A DNA stretch of 30,019 nt from Actinocrinis sp035605935. GTDB taxonomy: Bacteria > Actinomycetota > Actinomycetes > Streptomycetales > Catenulisporaceae. The position numbers and the translations under genes are program-made. Every line of letters starts with the position of its first letter. Position 1 is the first letter of the stretch. Below, piece after piece: positions 13,854 to 22,212 of this stretch. Location of the stretch: NCBI RefSeq assembly GCF_035605935.1, contig NZ_DATNGK010000325.1, forward strand, positions 1 to 30,019. Reading direction: 5' to 3'. The notes under the pieces were generated by a model. That model searched no databases and was not told the DNA's origin. It saw only the letters and a program-made list of their open reading frames with translations.

Positions 13854-14540
13854 GTGCCCAGCCTTCTTCTCGTCGAAGACGATCCGTCGATCCGGATGGC
13901 CATCGAACTCGCGCTGACCCGCCAGGGTCACCAGGTCGCGACCGCGGCCACCGGCGAGGAGGCGCTGGAGTTGTGGCAGAGCCAGCGGCCTGAGCTGGTG
14001 GTACTCGACGTGATGCTCCCCGGTATCGACGGCTTCGAGATCTGCCGCCGGATCCGCCGCACCGACCAGGTGCCGATCATCCTGCTCACTGCGCGCAGTG
14101 ACGACATCGATGTCGTGGTCGGGCTCGAGTCGGGCGCGGACGACTATGTAGTCAAGCCGGTACAGCCACGCGTGCTGGACGCGCGCATCCGTGCGGTATT
14201 GCGTCGGCACGGTAACGGTGTCCCGGATGCCGGGGACACGGCCGTGTTCGGCGATCTGGTCGTCGACCGCGCGGCGATGACGGTGACTCGCGCCGGCGAG
14301 CCGATCTCGCTCACGCCGACCGAGCTCAAGCTGCTGGTCGAGCTCTCGCGGCGACCCGGGCAGGCCCTTTCAAGGCAGCAGTTGCTGCGGCTGGTCTGGG
14401 ATCACGACTACCTCGGCGATTCGCGTCTCGTGGACGCCTGCGTGCAGCGACTGCGCGCGAAGGTCGAGCTGGTGCCGTCCGAGCCGCAGCTGATACGAAC
14501 CGTGCGCGGCATCGGCTACCGTCTGGATCCGCCGAGGTGA
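13854..14540 (+). CDS. afsQ1: AfsQ1-like response regulator (OmpR family)
   Basis: The 228-residue protein has a receiver domain (1-118) with acidic pair Glu8-Asp9-Asp10, phospho-acceptor Asp52 (LDVMLPGIDGFE), Thr79 (LLTA) and Lys101 (VKPV), followed by an OmpR/PhoB winged helix (about 131-226: LTPTELKLLVELSRRPGQALSR, YLGDSRLVDACVQRLRAKVE, IRTVRGIGYRL). The receiver and DNA-binding parts look very close to Streptomyces AfsQ1 as I recall it. In Streptomyces AfsQ1/AfsQ2 respond to nitrogen status (glutamate) and influence antibiotic and morphological pathways; whether this holds here is inferred. GTG 13854 matches the family N terminus (MPSLLLVEDD). Only a weak GGG lies upstream, so the mRNA leader may be short. 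The kinase gene follows after 7 nt. Confidence 0.9.
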   Translation: MPSLLLVEDDPSIRMAIELALTRQGHQVATAATGEEALELWQSQRPELVVLDVMLPGIDGFEICRRIRRTDQVPIILLTARSDDIDVVVGLESGADDYVVKPVQPRVLDARIRAVLRRHGNGVPDAGDTAVFGDLVVDRAAMTVTRAGEPISLTPTELKLLVELSRRPGQALSRQQLLRLVWDHDYLGDSRLVDACVQRLRAKVELVPSEPQLIRTVRGIGYRLDPPR

Positions 14541-14547
14541 CCGCGCG

Positions 14548-16155
14548 GTGAGCCGAAAATCGCCGGGTCCGCCGCGCGGCGGACCCGGAACTTACCCGAC
14601 CGTTGCGGCCGCCGCGGACGTGGTCGGACGCGACGCCCGCCGTCGGCGCTCGGGAGCGCATCGGCGCAGGCTACGGCTGACCGGCCTGCGCCCGCGGCTG
14701 CTTTTCGGCTTCGCCGCGGTCGCCGCCATCACCGCCGCGATCATCACCGCCGCCTCGTACTTCCTGATCCGTGACGCGCTGGTCTCCAGGGTGGCCACTA
14801 ACGCGCACACCCAGCTGATCGCTGACGTGCAGGCCAATGGCGCGCAGCTGCAGCAGTCCGGCTCCGCGCAGACCGACACCACGATCGCGGAGACCATGGC
14901 GAAGAACGGCGGCGGGGTGATCCTGCTGATCACCACCCGCGGCTCGGTCGCCAGCGACTCGCGGTTCAGCAACCAGGACATCACCAAGACGTTCCAGGTG
15001 GCGGCGCACGACCAGGTCGTACAGGAACGCAAGATCATAGGCGGCACGCCGTACGAGGTGACCGGCACCCGGATCAACCCGAACGGACCCGAGGTCTACC
15101 TGTTCACCTCGCTGGAGTCGGAACAGGCGATCCTGACCGAGCTGATGACGATCGGCCTGGCCTCCGGCGGTCTCGCGCTGATCGGCGCGGGCGGTGTCGC
15201 GTTGCTCGCGACCCGCAACGTGCTGGTGCCGATCCGGCGGATCGGACATGCCGCGCGGATGCTCGGCCAGGGCGACTTGGACGTGCGCCTCGAGGTCAAG
15301 GGCACCGACGAGATCGCGGACGTCTCGCGCACCTTCAACGAGACCGCCGAGGCGTTGGCCCGCTCGATGGCCGAACTACGTGCGATGGACGCCGCCTCTC
15401 GCCGTTTCGTCGCGGATGTGTCGCACGAGCTGCGCACGCCGCTGACCGCGATGACCGCGGTGACGGAGGTCCTTGAGGACGTCGAGGACGCCGACCCGAC
15501 GACCGTGTCGGCCGCGCACCTGATCGCCAACGAGACCAAGCGGCTGGCTCGCCTGGTCGAGGACCTGATGGAGATCTCCCGGTTCGACGCAGGCACGGCC
15601 GCCATGCGGATCGAGTACATCAACCTGCCCGAGCTGATCGAGGCGACGCTGGCCACGCGCGGATGGACCAACAAGGTCATCGTGAATGCGCCCTCGCCGC
15701 TGCCGACCAAGATCGACGCCCGGCGCATGGATGTGGTCATCGCGAACCTCGTGGGCAACGCGCTCAAGCACGGTGGCGAGCCGGTCGCGCTGACCGTCAC
15801 GGACGACGGGCCCTTCGTGGTGATCCAGGTCGCCGACTCAGGTCCCGGTATCCCGGCTGACGCATTGCCGCACATCTTCGACCGCTTCTACAAGGCGGAC
15901 AAGGCGCGCGGCCGGTCCGAGGGCAGCGGTCTCGGCCTGGCGATCGCGTTCGAGAACGCCCGGATGCACGGCGGCGAGATCTCGGCACGCAACCGGCCGG
16001 AAGGCGGAGCCGTCTTCACGCTCAGGTTCCCCTCGAACGCCCAAGGCGTGCTCGCCTCCGAGGCAGACGCGGTCGACCCGGACCACGGCGCCGGTGGCGA
16101 CGCGGGCACTACAGACTCGGGACCGTACGGACGGACGCAGGGGGTGAGCGTGTGA
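14548..16155 (+). CDS. afsQ2: AfsQ2-like sensor histidine kinase
   Basis: The 535-residue kinase has a basic, Pro/Gly-rich cytosolic N terminus (1-48), a first membrane helix (about 50-74), an extracytoplasmic sensor region of about 120 residues (75-195), a second helix (about 199-222), a HAMP linker (to about 275), a HisKA domain with phospho-acceptor His293 in VADVSHELRTPLTAM (codon 15424-15426), and an ATPase domain with N box NLVGNALKHGG, G1 box DSGPGIP and G2 box GSGLGLAI. It should autophosphorylate at the inner face of the membrane and pass phosphate to AfsQ1. GTG 14548 has GAGG (14534-14537) overlapping the end of the regulator gene, at 10 nt spacing. The stop overlaps the GTG of the next gene (GTGA), so the lipoprotein is translationally coupled and probably part of the signalling unit. 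Confidence 0.9.
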   Translation: MSRKSPGPPRGGPGTYPTVAAAADVVGRDARRRRSGAHRRRLRLTGLRPRLLFGFAAVAAITAAIITAASYFLIRDALVSRVATNAHTQLIADVQANGAQLQQSGSAQTDTTIAETMAKNGGGVILLITTRGSVASDSRFSNQDITKTFQVAAHDQVVQERKIIGGTPYEVTGTRINPNGPEVYLFTSLESEQAILTELMTIGLASGGLALIGAGGVALLATRNVLVPIRRIGHAARMLGQGDLDVRLEVKGTDEIADVSRTFNETAEALARSMAELRAMDAASRRFVADVSHELRTPLTAMTAVTEVLEDVEDADPTTVSAAHLIANETKRLARLVEDLMEISRFDAGTAAMRIEYINLPELIEATLATRGWTNKVIVNAPSPLPTKIDARRMDVVIANLVGNALKHGGEPVALTVTDDGPFVVIQVADSGPGIPADALPHIFDRFYKADKARGRSEGSGLGLAIAFENARMHGGEISARNRPEGGAVFTLRFPSNAQGVLASEADAVDPDHGAGGDAGTTDSGPYGRTQGVSV

Positions 16156-16712
16156 GGCACAGGGCGCTGAAGATCGGCGGGATGCTGGCCACGCTCGTGC
16201 TTCCCATGGCGGCGGCCTGCGGAATCCAGCCCACCGGGATCACCAACCTCGGCCCTGCACCGGACGTCTCCGGCGCCGCCGCGCAGCGGGCGCAGACGCA
16301 AGCCGGCTCATCGCAGTTCGTGCTGTTCTTCTACGAGGACGGCCGGCTGACCCTCACCTACCGCAACGCGGGCACCGCGACCAACGAGGAAACCGTGCTC
16401 AGCGCGATGGTCGAGGGACCGACGAAGGCTGAGGCCGCGCAGGGCATGTCCTCGGCGCTGCCTGCTGACCTGGTGGCCACGCCGAGAGCGGGCGGCTTCG
16501 CCGATGCCTATCTGGTGAGCCAGCCGTTGAGCACGAAGGCGAAGGCGCAGTTCTTGTGCACGATGCAGTACTGGGACCAGTCGGTCTCAGTGGGCATACA
16601 GGTCAAGGGTGCGGAGAAGCCGACCTGGAACGCGTGCGGCGACACGGTCGACTACTACGTTCCGATGCCTGGGGACGGCTCCACGACCGGCTTCGCCGCG
16701 CCGACAGACTAG
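16152..16712 (+). CDS. afsQ3: AfsQ3-like lipoprotein with GerMN-type domain
   Basis: The 186-residue product has a lipoprotein signal peptide with a lipobox-like PMAAAC and Cys23 as the predicted lipid-anchored residue. The mature part (about 55-170) has a pattern reminiscent of the GerMN domain (FYEDGRLTLTYR, then VLSAMVEGPTKAEAAQGMSSALP). Two further cysteines in the C-terminal half (in FLCTMQYW and NACGDT) could form a disulfide outside the membrane. The start GTG overlaps the kinase stop. In S. coelicolor the third gene of the afsQ operon is also a lipoprotein. I infer that it sits outside the membrane and may assist or modulate the sensor kinase. The GerMN assignment rests on pattern recognition and needs a profile search. 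Confidence 0.75.
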   Translation: MRHRALKIGGMLATLVLPMAAACGIQPTGITNLGPAPDVSGAAAQRAQTQAGSSQFVLFFYEDGRLTLTYRNAGTATNEETVLSAMVEGPTKAEAAQGMSSALPADLVATPRAGGFADAYLVSQPLSTKAKAQFLCTMQYWDQSVSVGIQVKGAEKPTWNACGDTVDYYVPMPGDGSTTGFAAPTD

Positions 16713-16746
16713 GGCGCGGCATGAGACGCGAGACAGCCAGATAGAT

Positions 16747-16778
16747 CAGGGGCCTGAGTCTTGCGACGCAGGCCCCTG
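16747..16778. terminator. Bidirectional hairpin between the lipoprotein gene and add
   Basis: A perfect 10-bp stem CAGGGGCCTG / CAGGCCCCTG (16747-16756 and 16769-16778) has a 12-nt loop. It lies 35 nt after the lipoprotein stop and 18 nt after the add stop (reading the minus strand). No U tract is seen. Confidence 0.7.
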
Positions 16779-16795
16779 CAGCCAGACTTTCGCGC

Positions 16796-17905
16796 TCAGT
16801 CCTCGTCCTCGTCGCCGCGCAGGTCCGTGAACCCGTTGATGATCTGGTCGGCGATGGCGTCCCGCACGTCATGCGCCAGGAACGCCCCGTCGATCGCATT
16901 CAGCGCGACCAGCTCCAGGTCGGCCAGATCCCAGCCGAAGTTCTCCGCGAGCAGCCCGAACTCGCGGCTCATCGAGGTGCCGCTCATCAGCCGGTTGTCG
17001 CAGTTGACGGTCAGGTTGAAGTCGAGCTCGTACAGCTTCTGGATCGGGTGCTGCGCGATCGTCTCAGCGATGCCGGTCTGCAGGTTGGAGGAGGGGCACA
17101 CCTCCAGCGCGATGCGCTTGTCCCGCACATAGGCCGCGATCCGGCCGAGCTTGGCGTCGTCCTCGGTGAACTCGATGTCCTCGATGATGCGCACGCCGTG
17201 GCCGAGCCGGTCCGCGCCGTTGAGCAGCGCCTCGGCGATGGACGAGGGGCCGTCTGCCTCGCCGGCGTGGATGGTGAAGCGGAAGAACTGCTCGCGCAAG
17301 TACTTGAACGCGTCCGCGTGCAGATTCGGGCCGAAACCGTGCTCGGGTCCGGCGATGTCGAAGCCTGCCACTCCGGAGTCGCGGTGCCGCACGGCCAGCT
17401 CGGCGATCTTCAGGCTGTGGCCGGGCTCGGTGTTCTGCCGCATCGCGGTGACCAGCGTGCCGGCCTTGATGAAGTGACCGGCCGCGGCGGCGCGCTCCTC
17501 GCCCTCGCGGCAGCCGGCGTTGACCGCCTCGACCACCTCGTCGAGGGTCAGGCCGTTGCGCAGGTGCTGCTCGGGGGCGTAGCGGGTCTCGGCGTAGACG
17601 ACGCCGTCGGCGGCCAGGTCCTCGACGGTCTCGGCGGCGACCCGGCGCAGCGCGTCCGCGCTCTGCATGACCGCGATGGTGTGGTCGAAGGTCTCCAGGT
17701 AGCGCGGCAGCGAGCCGGAGTCCGCCGCGTCGCGGAACCAGGTGCCGAGCTTGGCCGCGTCGCGGGTCGGCAGGCCGGTGTAGCCGCAGGCGTCGGCCAG
17801 TTCGATGACGGTCTGCGGCCGGAGGCCGCCGTCGAGGTGGTCGTGCAGGGCCACCTTGGGCGCCTGCCTGATCTCGTCCGCGGTGAGCGATGTCGTTTCA
17901 GTCAC
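16796..17905 (-). CDS. add: Adenosine deaminase
   Basis: The 369-residue enzyme converts adenosine and deoxyadenosine to inosine and deoxyinosine. Metal ligands His21 and His23 are in LHDHLDGGLRP, a third histidine and the catalytic Glu are in HAGEADGPSS, RLGHGVRI carries the active-site histidine, and the metal aspartate is in NCDNRLMSGTSMSREF, the actinobacterial version of the usual motif. The frame is open to 18004, but that would run into deoA; GTG 17903-17905 begins the family N terminus (TADEIRQAPKVALHDH) and leaves a gap of 10 bp to the deoA stop. It is the last gene of the uptake and salvage operon. Its product inosine suits the 6-oxopurine-type PNP encoded at 3513-4337. Confidence 0.93.
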   Translation of the reverse strand: MTETTSLTADEIRQAPKVALHDHLDGGLRPQTVIELADACGYTGLPTRDAAKLGTWFRDAADSGSLPRYLETFDHTIAVMQSADALRRVAAETVEDLAADGVVYAETRYAPEQHLRNGLTLDEVVEAVNAGCREGEERAAAAGHFIKAGTLVTAMRQNTEPGHSLKIAELAVRHRDSGVAGFDIAGPEHGFGPNLHADAFKYLREQFFRFTIHAGEADGPSSIAEALLNGADRLGHGVRIIEDIEFTEDDAKLGRIAAYVRDKRIALEVCPSSNLQTGIAETIAQHPIQKLYELDFNLTVNCDNRLMSGTSMSREFGLLAENFGWDLADLELVALNAIDGAFLAHDVRDAIADQIINGFTDLRGDEDED

Positions 17906-17915
17906 CCGCAGTACC

Positions 17916-19211
17916 CTACGCGCTAACCCGCTCGAGGATGAGCGGACGCGGAGTGAAGTCCGCACCGTGGCCCGCGGGGTCGTCGGCGCCGATGCTGAAT
18001 GCACCGCTTAAGTCGTCGAGCGCGGCTTCGAAGCGGTCCGGCGTGTCGGTGTGCAGGGTCAGCAGCGGTGCACCGGCGACCACCGTGTCACCCGGCTTGG
18101 CGTGCAGCTCGATACCTGCGCCCGCCTGCACCGGATCCTCTTTGCGAGTGCGTCCGGCGCCTAGCCGCCAGGCGGCGACGCCGACCGCGAGCGCGTCGAG
18201 CCGGGTCAGCATCCCGGAGGCTGGCGCGGTCAGCACGTGCCGCTCCTTGGCCTGCGGCAGCTCGGCCTCGGGATCGCCGCCCTGCGCGCGGATCATCCGG
18301 CGCCAGGCGTCCATCGCGGAGCCGTCGGCGAGTTTGTCGGCGGGGTCCACGCCGTCGAGGCCGGCGGCGGCGAGCATCTCGCGGGCCAGGGCGAGGGTCA
18401 GCTCCACCACGTCGGCCGGTCCTCCCCCGGCGAGCACCTCGACCGACTCGCGCACTTCAAGGGCGTTTCCGGCGGTCAGGCCGAGCGGAACCTGCATGTC
18501 AGTGAGCAGAGCCACGGTCTTCACCCCGTGATCGGTGCCAAGCGCGACCATCGTCTCGGCGAGCTGCCGGGCCTGCGCGCGGTCCTTCATGAAGGCACCG
18601 GTCCCGACCTTCACGTCGAGGACCAGCGCTCCGGTGCCTTCCGCGATCTTCTTGGACATGATCGAGGAGGCGATCAGCGGGATCGACTCCACGGTCCCGG
18701 TCACGTCCCGCAGCGCGTACAGCTTGCGGTCCGCCGGGGCCAGTTCGTCGCTCGCCGCGCAGACCACGGCGCCGACGCGGCGCAGCACATCCAGCATCTC
18801 CTCGGTGGAGAGCCTGGCGCGCCAGCCGGGAATCGATTCGAGCTTGTCCAGCGTGCCGCCGGTGTGGCCGAGGCCGCGCCCGGAAAGCTGCGGGACCGCC
18901 GCGCCGCAGGCGGCCACCAGCGGGGCGAGCGGCAGGGTGATCTTGTCGCCGACGCCGCCGGTGGAGTGCTTGTCCGCGGTCGGCCGGTCAAGGCCGGAGA
19001 AATCCATCCGGATGCCGGTGCCGATCATCGCGTCGGTCCACCGGTTGATCTCGGCGCGGTCCATCCCGTTGAGCAGGATCGCCATGGCCAGCGCGGACAT
19101 CTGCTCGTCGGCGACGACGCCGTCCGTGTAAGCCCGGATTACCCAATCGATCTGCTGGTCCGTCAGCCGCGCGCCGTCGCGCTTGGCCCGGATCACGTCG
19201 ATGACGTTCAT
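17916..19211 (-). CDS. deoA: Thymidine (pyrimidine-nucleoside) phosphorylase
   Basis: The 431-residue enzyme splits thymidine, deoxyuridine and possibly uridine with phosphate. It carries the glycosyltransferase family 3 signature SGRGLGHTGGTLDKLE (110-125), the phosphate-binding KHSTGGVGDK (81-90), the VKVGTGAFM loop, and a C-terminal alpha/beta domain ending in a biotinyl-like fold (IELHAKPGDTVVAGAPLLTLH). The length is normal. The ATG (19209-19211) overlaps the cdd stop (ATGA), so the two are coupled. Codon 18009-18011 is the rare TTA leucine codon. The product deoxyribose-1-phosphate would be handled by the phosphohexomutase-family enzyme and then DeoC, both encoded in this window. No separate uridine phosphorylase is seen, so relaxed pyrimidine specificity is possible. 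Confidence 0.94.
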   Translation of the reverse strand: MNVIDVIRAKRDGARLTDQQIDWVIRAYTDGVVADEQMSALAMAILLNGMDRAEINRWTDAMIGTGIRMDFSGLDRPTADKHSTGGVGDKITLPLAPLVAACGAAVPQLSGRGLGHTGGTLDKLESIPGWRARLSTEEMLDVLRRVGAVVCAASDELAPADRKLYALRDVTGTVESIPLIASSIMSKKIAEGTGALVLDVKVGTGAFMKDRAQARQLAETMVALGTDHGVKTVALLTDMQVPLGLTAGNALEVRESVEVLAGGGPADVVELTLALAREMLAAAGLDGVDPADKLADGSAMDAWRRMIRAQGGDPEAELPQAKERHVLTAPASGMLTRLDALAVGVAAWRLGAGRTRKEDPVQAGAGIELHAKPGDTVVAGAPLLTLHTDTPDRFEAALDDLSGAFSIGADDPAGHGADFTPRPLILERVSA

Positions 19212-19624
19212 AGCGCTCTCCGTGCCGAATCGTGCGCTGCCAAGTGTTCGGGGCCGAAGGCTTGCGGCAGGACTTCGGTCATCGGCAGTACGCCCTCGGG
19301 CGTGTCCACCAGCAGGTCAGGTCCGCCGTGTTCGTAAAGCAACTGGCGGCAGCGGCCACAGGGCATCAAGGTTCTGCCCTCACCGTCTACGCAGGCGAAG
19401 GCGACGAGCCGACCGCCGCCGGTCAAGTGCAGCGCGGAGACCAGGCCGCATTCGGCGCACAAGGTCAGGCCGTATGAGGCGTTCTCGACATTGCAGCCGG
19501 TGATGATCCGGCCGTCGTCAACCAGCGCCGCCGCGCCGACCGGGTAACGCGAGTACGGCGCGTATGCCTTCGCCATCGCGGCGCGGGCCTCCTCGCGCAG
19601 GGCCGGCCAGTCGACTTCGGTCAT
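19208..19624 (-). CDS. cdd: Cytidine deaminase, tetrameric type
   Basis: The 138-residue enzyme deaminates cytidine and deoxycytidine to uridine and deoxyuridine. The zinc site consists of Cys56 with catalytic Glu58 (LCAECG) and Cys89 and Cys92 (MPCGRCRQ), the same positions as in the M. tuberculosis enzyme. Substrate residues are in GCNVENASYG (43-52). The size is that of the homotetrameric class. The stop TGA overlaps the deoA start. The gene begins 42 nt after the second permease gene, close enough for one transcript. Its products feed the pyrimidine phosphorylase encoded next. Confidence 0.94.
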   Translation of the reverse strand: MTEVDWPALREEARAAMAKAYAPYSRYPVGAAALVDDGRIITGCNVENASYGLTLCAECGLVSALHLTGGGRLVAFACVDGEGRTLMPCGRCRQLLYEHGGPDLLVDTPEGVLPMTEVLPQAFGPEHLAAHDSARRAL

Positions 19625-19666
19625 ACCGAGCGCGTTCTTGTGAGCTGCTGTCTTGTCAGCACTGCG

Positions 19667-20965
19667 TTATCCCTTTACGTACGGTTGGTTCTCGGCCGCC
19701 GGAGCGCGCACGATGCCGCCGAGGGACGCGACGACGAACACCGTCGCCAGATACGGAGCCATGGAAAGGAACTGTCCCGGGATCGGGGTCTGCAGTGAGG
19801 ACAGCGAGTTGTTCAGCCCGCCGGCGAACCCGAACAGCAGGGCCGCGCCGAGTGCCCCGACCGGCGACCAGCGTCCGACGATGAGTGCGGCCAGTGCGAT
19901 GAAGCCCTTGCCCGCGGACATGTTCGTCGTGAACGAGCCGACCTGACCGATCGTCAGCCATACCCCACCGAGCCCGGAGATCAGTCCGGCCATGATCACG
20001 TTGCGGTACCGCGTGCCCAGCACCTTGATGCCGACGGTGTCGGCGGCTCGCGGGTGCTCGCCGACCGCGCGGGTGCGCAGGCCCCAGCGGGTGCGGAACA
20101 GCGCGACCTGCACCACGGCGACGATGATGAAGGCCAGGTAGAACACGATGTTCTGGTTGAACAGCACGTCCCCGATCACCGGGATGGCGGCCAGCCCGGG
20201 GATGCGGATCGCGTGGAAGATCGGCGGCTGGTTGTACGCGGCCGAGTTCGCCGAGAGCAGCTTGTTGTAGAGGAAGGTGGTCAGGCCGAGTGCCAGGACG
20301 TTGAGTACCACGCCGAGCACGACCTGCTCGATGTGGTACCGGTTGGCCAGCGCGGCGAGCAGCGAGCCGAGCAGCGCCCCGGCGAGGCAGCCCACGATCA
20401 GGCCGATCCAGACCGAGTTGGACATCGTCGCGGCCATCGCCGAGGAGAAGGCGCCGAACAGGAACTGCCCCTCGATGGCGACGTTCACCACGCCCGAGCG
20501 CTCGCAGATGATGCCGCAGGTCGCGCCGAGGATCAGCGGGACCGACACGATCAGCGTGTTGTTGAGCACGCCGGGCAGGCTGATCCCGCCGAAGGTGGTG
20601 GTGCCGGCCGAGGCCCAGACCAGGAAGGCGATGACGAACGCGACGACGTAACCGACCGTCAGCCAGCGCCGCGCCACGACGCCGAGTGGGCGGAACACCC
20701 GGAGCAGACCGCACGCGACGCAGATCGCGGCGAAGACGATCGCGACCGGACCGGCCGGGAAGTGCTGCATGCCCAGCGCCCCCGGGGCGTTCGGATTCAG
20801 CGCCATGCCGACCGCGGCCTGCGCACCGTGCCCGGTGCGGGTGCCGAGACCGAAGGCCCAGATCGCGTAGGCGCCGACGACGACCTGCGCGACGCCCGGG
20901 ATCATCCGGGCGCGGTCTAGGCCGCGGGTCGCGGGTACGCCGAGTTCGGCGGTAGCGGCGGTCAC
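19667..20965 (-). CDS. Nucleoside ABC transporter permease (second subunit)
   Basis: The 432-residue protein is an integral membrane permease of the branched-chain amino acid/ribose permease superfamily, in the subgroup serving BMP-type nucleoside importers (NupQ/YufQ, RnsD-like). It has about ten hydrophobic segments. Conserved parts are ILGATCGIICERSGVVNVAIEGQF, AGALLGSLLAAL and GLRTRAVGEHPRAADTVGI, the last being the cytosolic loop that docks the ATPase. The frame is open upstream into the first permease gene, but GTG 20963-20965 overlaps that gene's stop (GTGA) and is the sensible start. It functions with the ATPase, the other permease and the lipoprotein encoded upstream on the same strand. 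Confidence 0.9.
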   Translation of the reverse strand: MTAATAELGVPATRGLDRARMIPGVAQVVVGAYAIWAFGLGTRTGHGAQAAVGMALNPNAPGALGMQHFPAGPVAIVFAAICVACGLLRVFRPLGVVARRWLTVGYVVAFVIAFLVWASAGTTTFGGISLPGVLNNTLIVSVPLILGATCGIICERSGVVNVAIEGQFLFGAFSSAMAATMSNSVWIGLIVGCLAGALLGSLLAALANRYHIEQVVLGVVLNVLALGLTTFLYNKLLSANSAAYNQPPIFHAIRIPGLAAIPVIGDVLFNQNIVFYLAFIIVAVVQVALFRTRWGLRTRAVGEHPRAADTVGIKVLGTRYRNVIMAGLISGLGGVWLTIGQVGSFTTNMSAGKGFIALAALIVGRWSPVGALGAALLFGFAGGLNNSLSSLQTPIPGQFLSMAPYLATVFVVASLGGIVRAPAAENQPYVKG

Positions 20966-22212
20966 GCCTGGCCTCCCGTGGCGACCGACGCGCGGCGGGC
21001 GCGCAGCCGGAAGATCTCCTGGACTAGTCGCGGGGCCGCGACGAAGATCACGATGACCGCCTCCACGACGTTCACGATGTCGACCGGTAGGTTCGCGCTG
21101 GCCTGCATCACCGACGCTCCGGCGTTGAAGCCGCCGAAGAGCAGCGCGGCCGCGACGATTCCCCACGGACGGTTGCGGCCGAGCAGGGCGACGGTGATCG
21201 CGTTGAAGCCGAGTCCGGCGTCGATGTCGGGATACAGGGCGTTGTTATTCGGATTGGTGGTGCCAAGGGTCTGGCTTACCCCGACCAGGCCGAACAGCAG
21301 GCCGGACAGCGCCATGGCGAGGATCTGCGTACGCGCCACGTTGATACCGGCGATGCGCGCGGCACGCGGGTTGATGCCCAGCGCCCGGATCTCGAAGCCG
21401 AGCTTGGAGCGGCCCAGCAGCCAGGCGGTGGCGAAGGCCGCGGCCAGCGCGATGATCAGGCCGACGTCCGTGCTCACCGAGTCGCCGAACAGATGCGGCA
21501 GCCGGGCGCTCGGGTCGGCCGGCTTGGACACCGCTTGGCCGAGCTTGGTCGGGTCATGGAAGCCGTTGACGTTCAGCAGATAGCCGAGGAAGTACACCGC
21601 CACATAGTTCAGCATGATCGTGACGATGACCTCGTGCGCGCCCCGCCAGGCCTTGAGCCAGCCGACCAGAGCGCCGTAGAGCAGGCCGCCGAGCGCTCCG
21701 GCGAGCACCGCGACGAGCACGTGCAGCCCGACCGGCAGGTGCCAGGCGAAGCCGACGTATCCGGCCAGGATCGCGCCCATGATCAGCTGGCCCTGGCCGC
21801 CGATGTTGAAAAGCCCGCCGCGGAAGGCCAGCGAGACCGCCAGGCCGCCGAAGATCAGCGGGGTGGCCATCAGCAGCGTGTTGGTGATCGGTCCGAAGAA
21901 CTGCGCCGGGGTGCCGTGAACGGTCGCCGGGTCGAAGATCGCGCCCTTGAACAGCGCGGCATACCCGGAGGAGATGTCGTGCCAGGCGCCGGAGAAGAAA
22001 TCGCCGGGCCCGGCGAAGAAGTAGCTCGCCTTATTCAGGGTGGTCGTGTCGGAGACGACCATCAGGATCGCGCCCGCGATTAGCGCGAGGACGACCGCGA
22101 GGAAGGTCACCAGCAGCGAGTTCTCCGCGGTGAACACGTTGCGGGCCGCCTGCCCTAGGCCGCCAAAGGGCTCCGGGGCTTGTGTCTCCTGCTCCGTGGT
22201 CTCGGTGGTCAT
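20962..22212 (-). CDS. Nucleoside ABC transporter permease (first subunit)
   Basis: The 416-residue permease has a short cytosolic N terminus and about nine or ten membrane helices. Conserved segments of the NupP/YufP group are present: TPLIFGGLAVSLAFRGGLFNIGGQGQ, RGAHEVIVTIMLNYVAVY, the docking loop GFEIRALGINPRAARIAGI, and NAITVALLGRNRPWGIV. The first extracytoplasmic loop (about 57-108) is long. ATG 22210-22212 overlaps the ATPase stop (ATGA) and its own stop overlaps the next permease start, so the subunits are made in step. It should form the heterodimeric channel with the permease encoded next. Confidence 0.9.
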   Translation of the reverse strand: MTTETTEQETQAPEPFGGLGQAARNVFTAENSLLVTFLAVVLALIAGAILMVVSDTTTLNKASYFFAGPGDFFSGAWHDISSGYAALFKGAIFDPATVHGTPAQFFGPITNTLLMATPLIFGGLAVSLAFRGGLFNIGGQGQLIMGAILAGYVGFAWHLPVGLHVLVAVLAGALGGLLYGALVGWLKAWRGAHEVIVTIMLNYVAVYFLGYLLNVNGFHDPTKLGQAVSKPADPSARLPHLFGDSVSTDVGLIIALAAAFATAWLLGRSKLGFEIRALGINPRAARIAGINVARTQILAMALSGLLFGLVGVSQTLGTTNPNNNALYPDIDAGLGFNAITVALLGRNRPWGIVAAALLFGGFNAGASVMQASANLPVDIVNVVEAVIVIFVAAPRLVQEIFRLRARRASVATGGQA

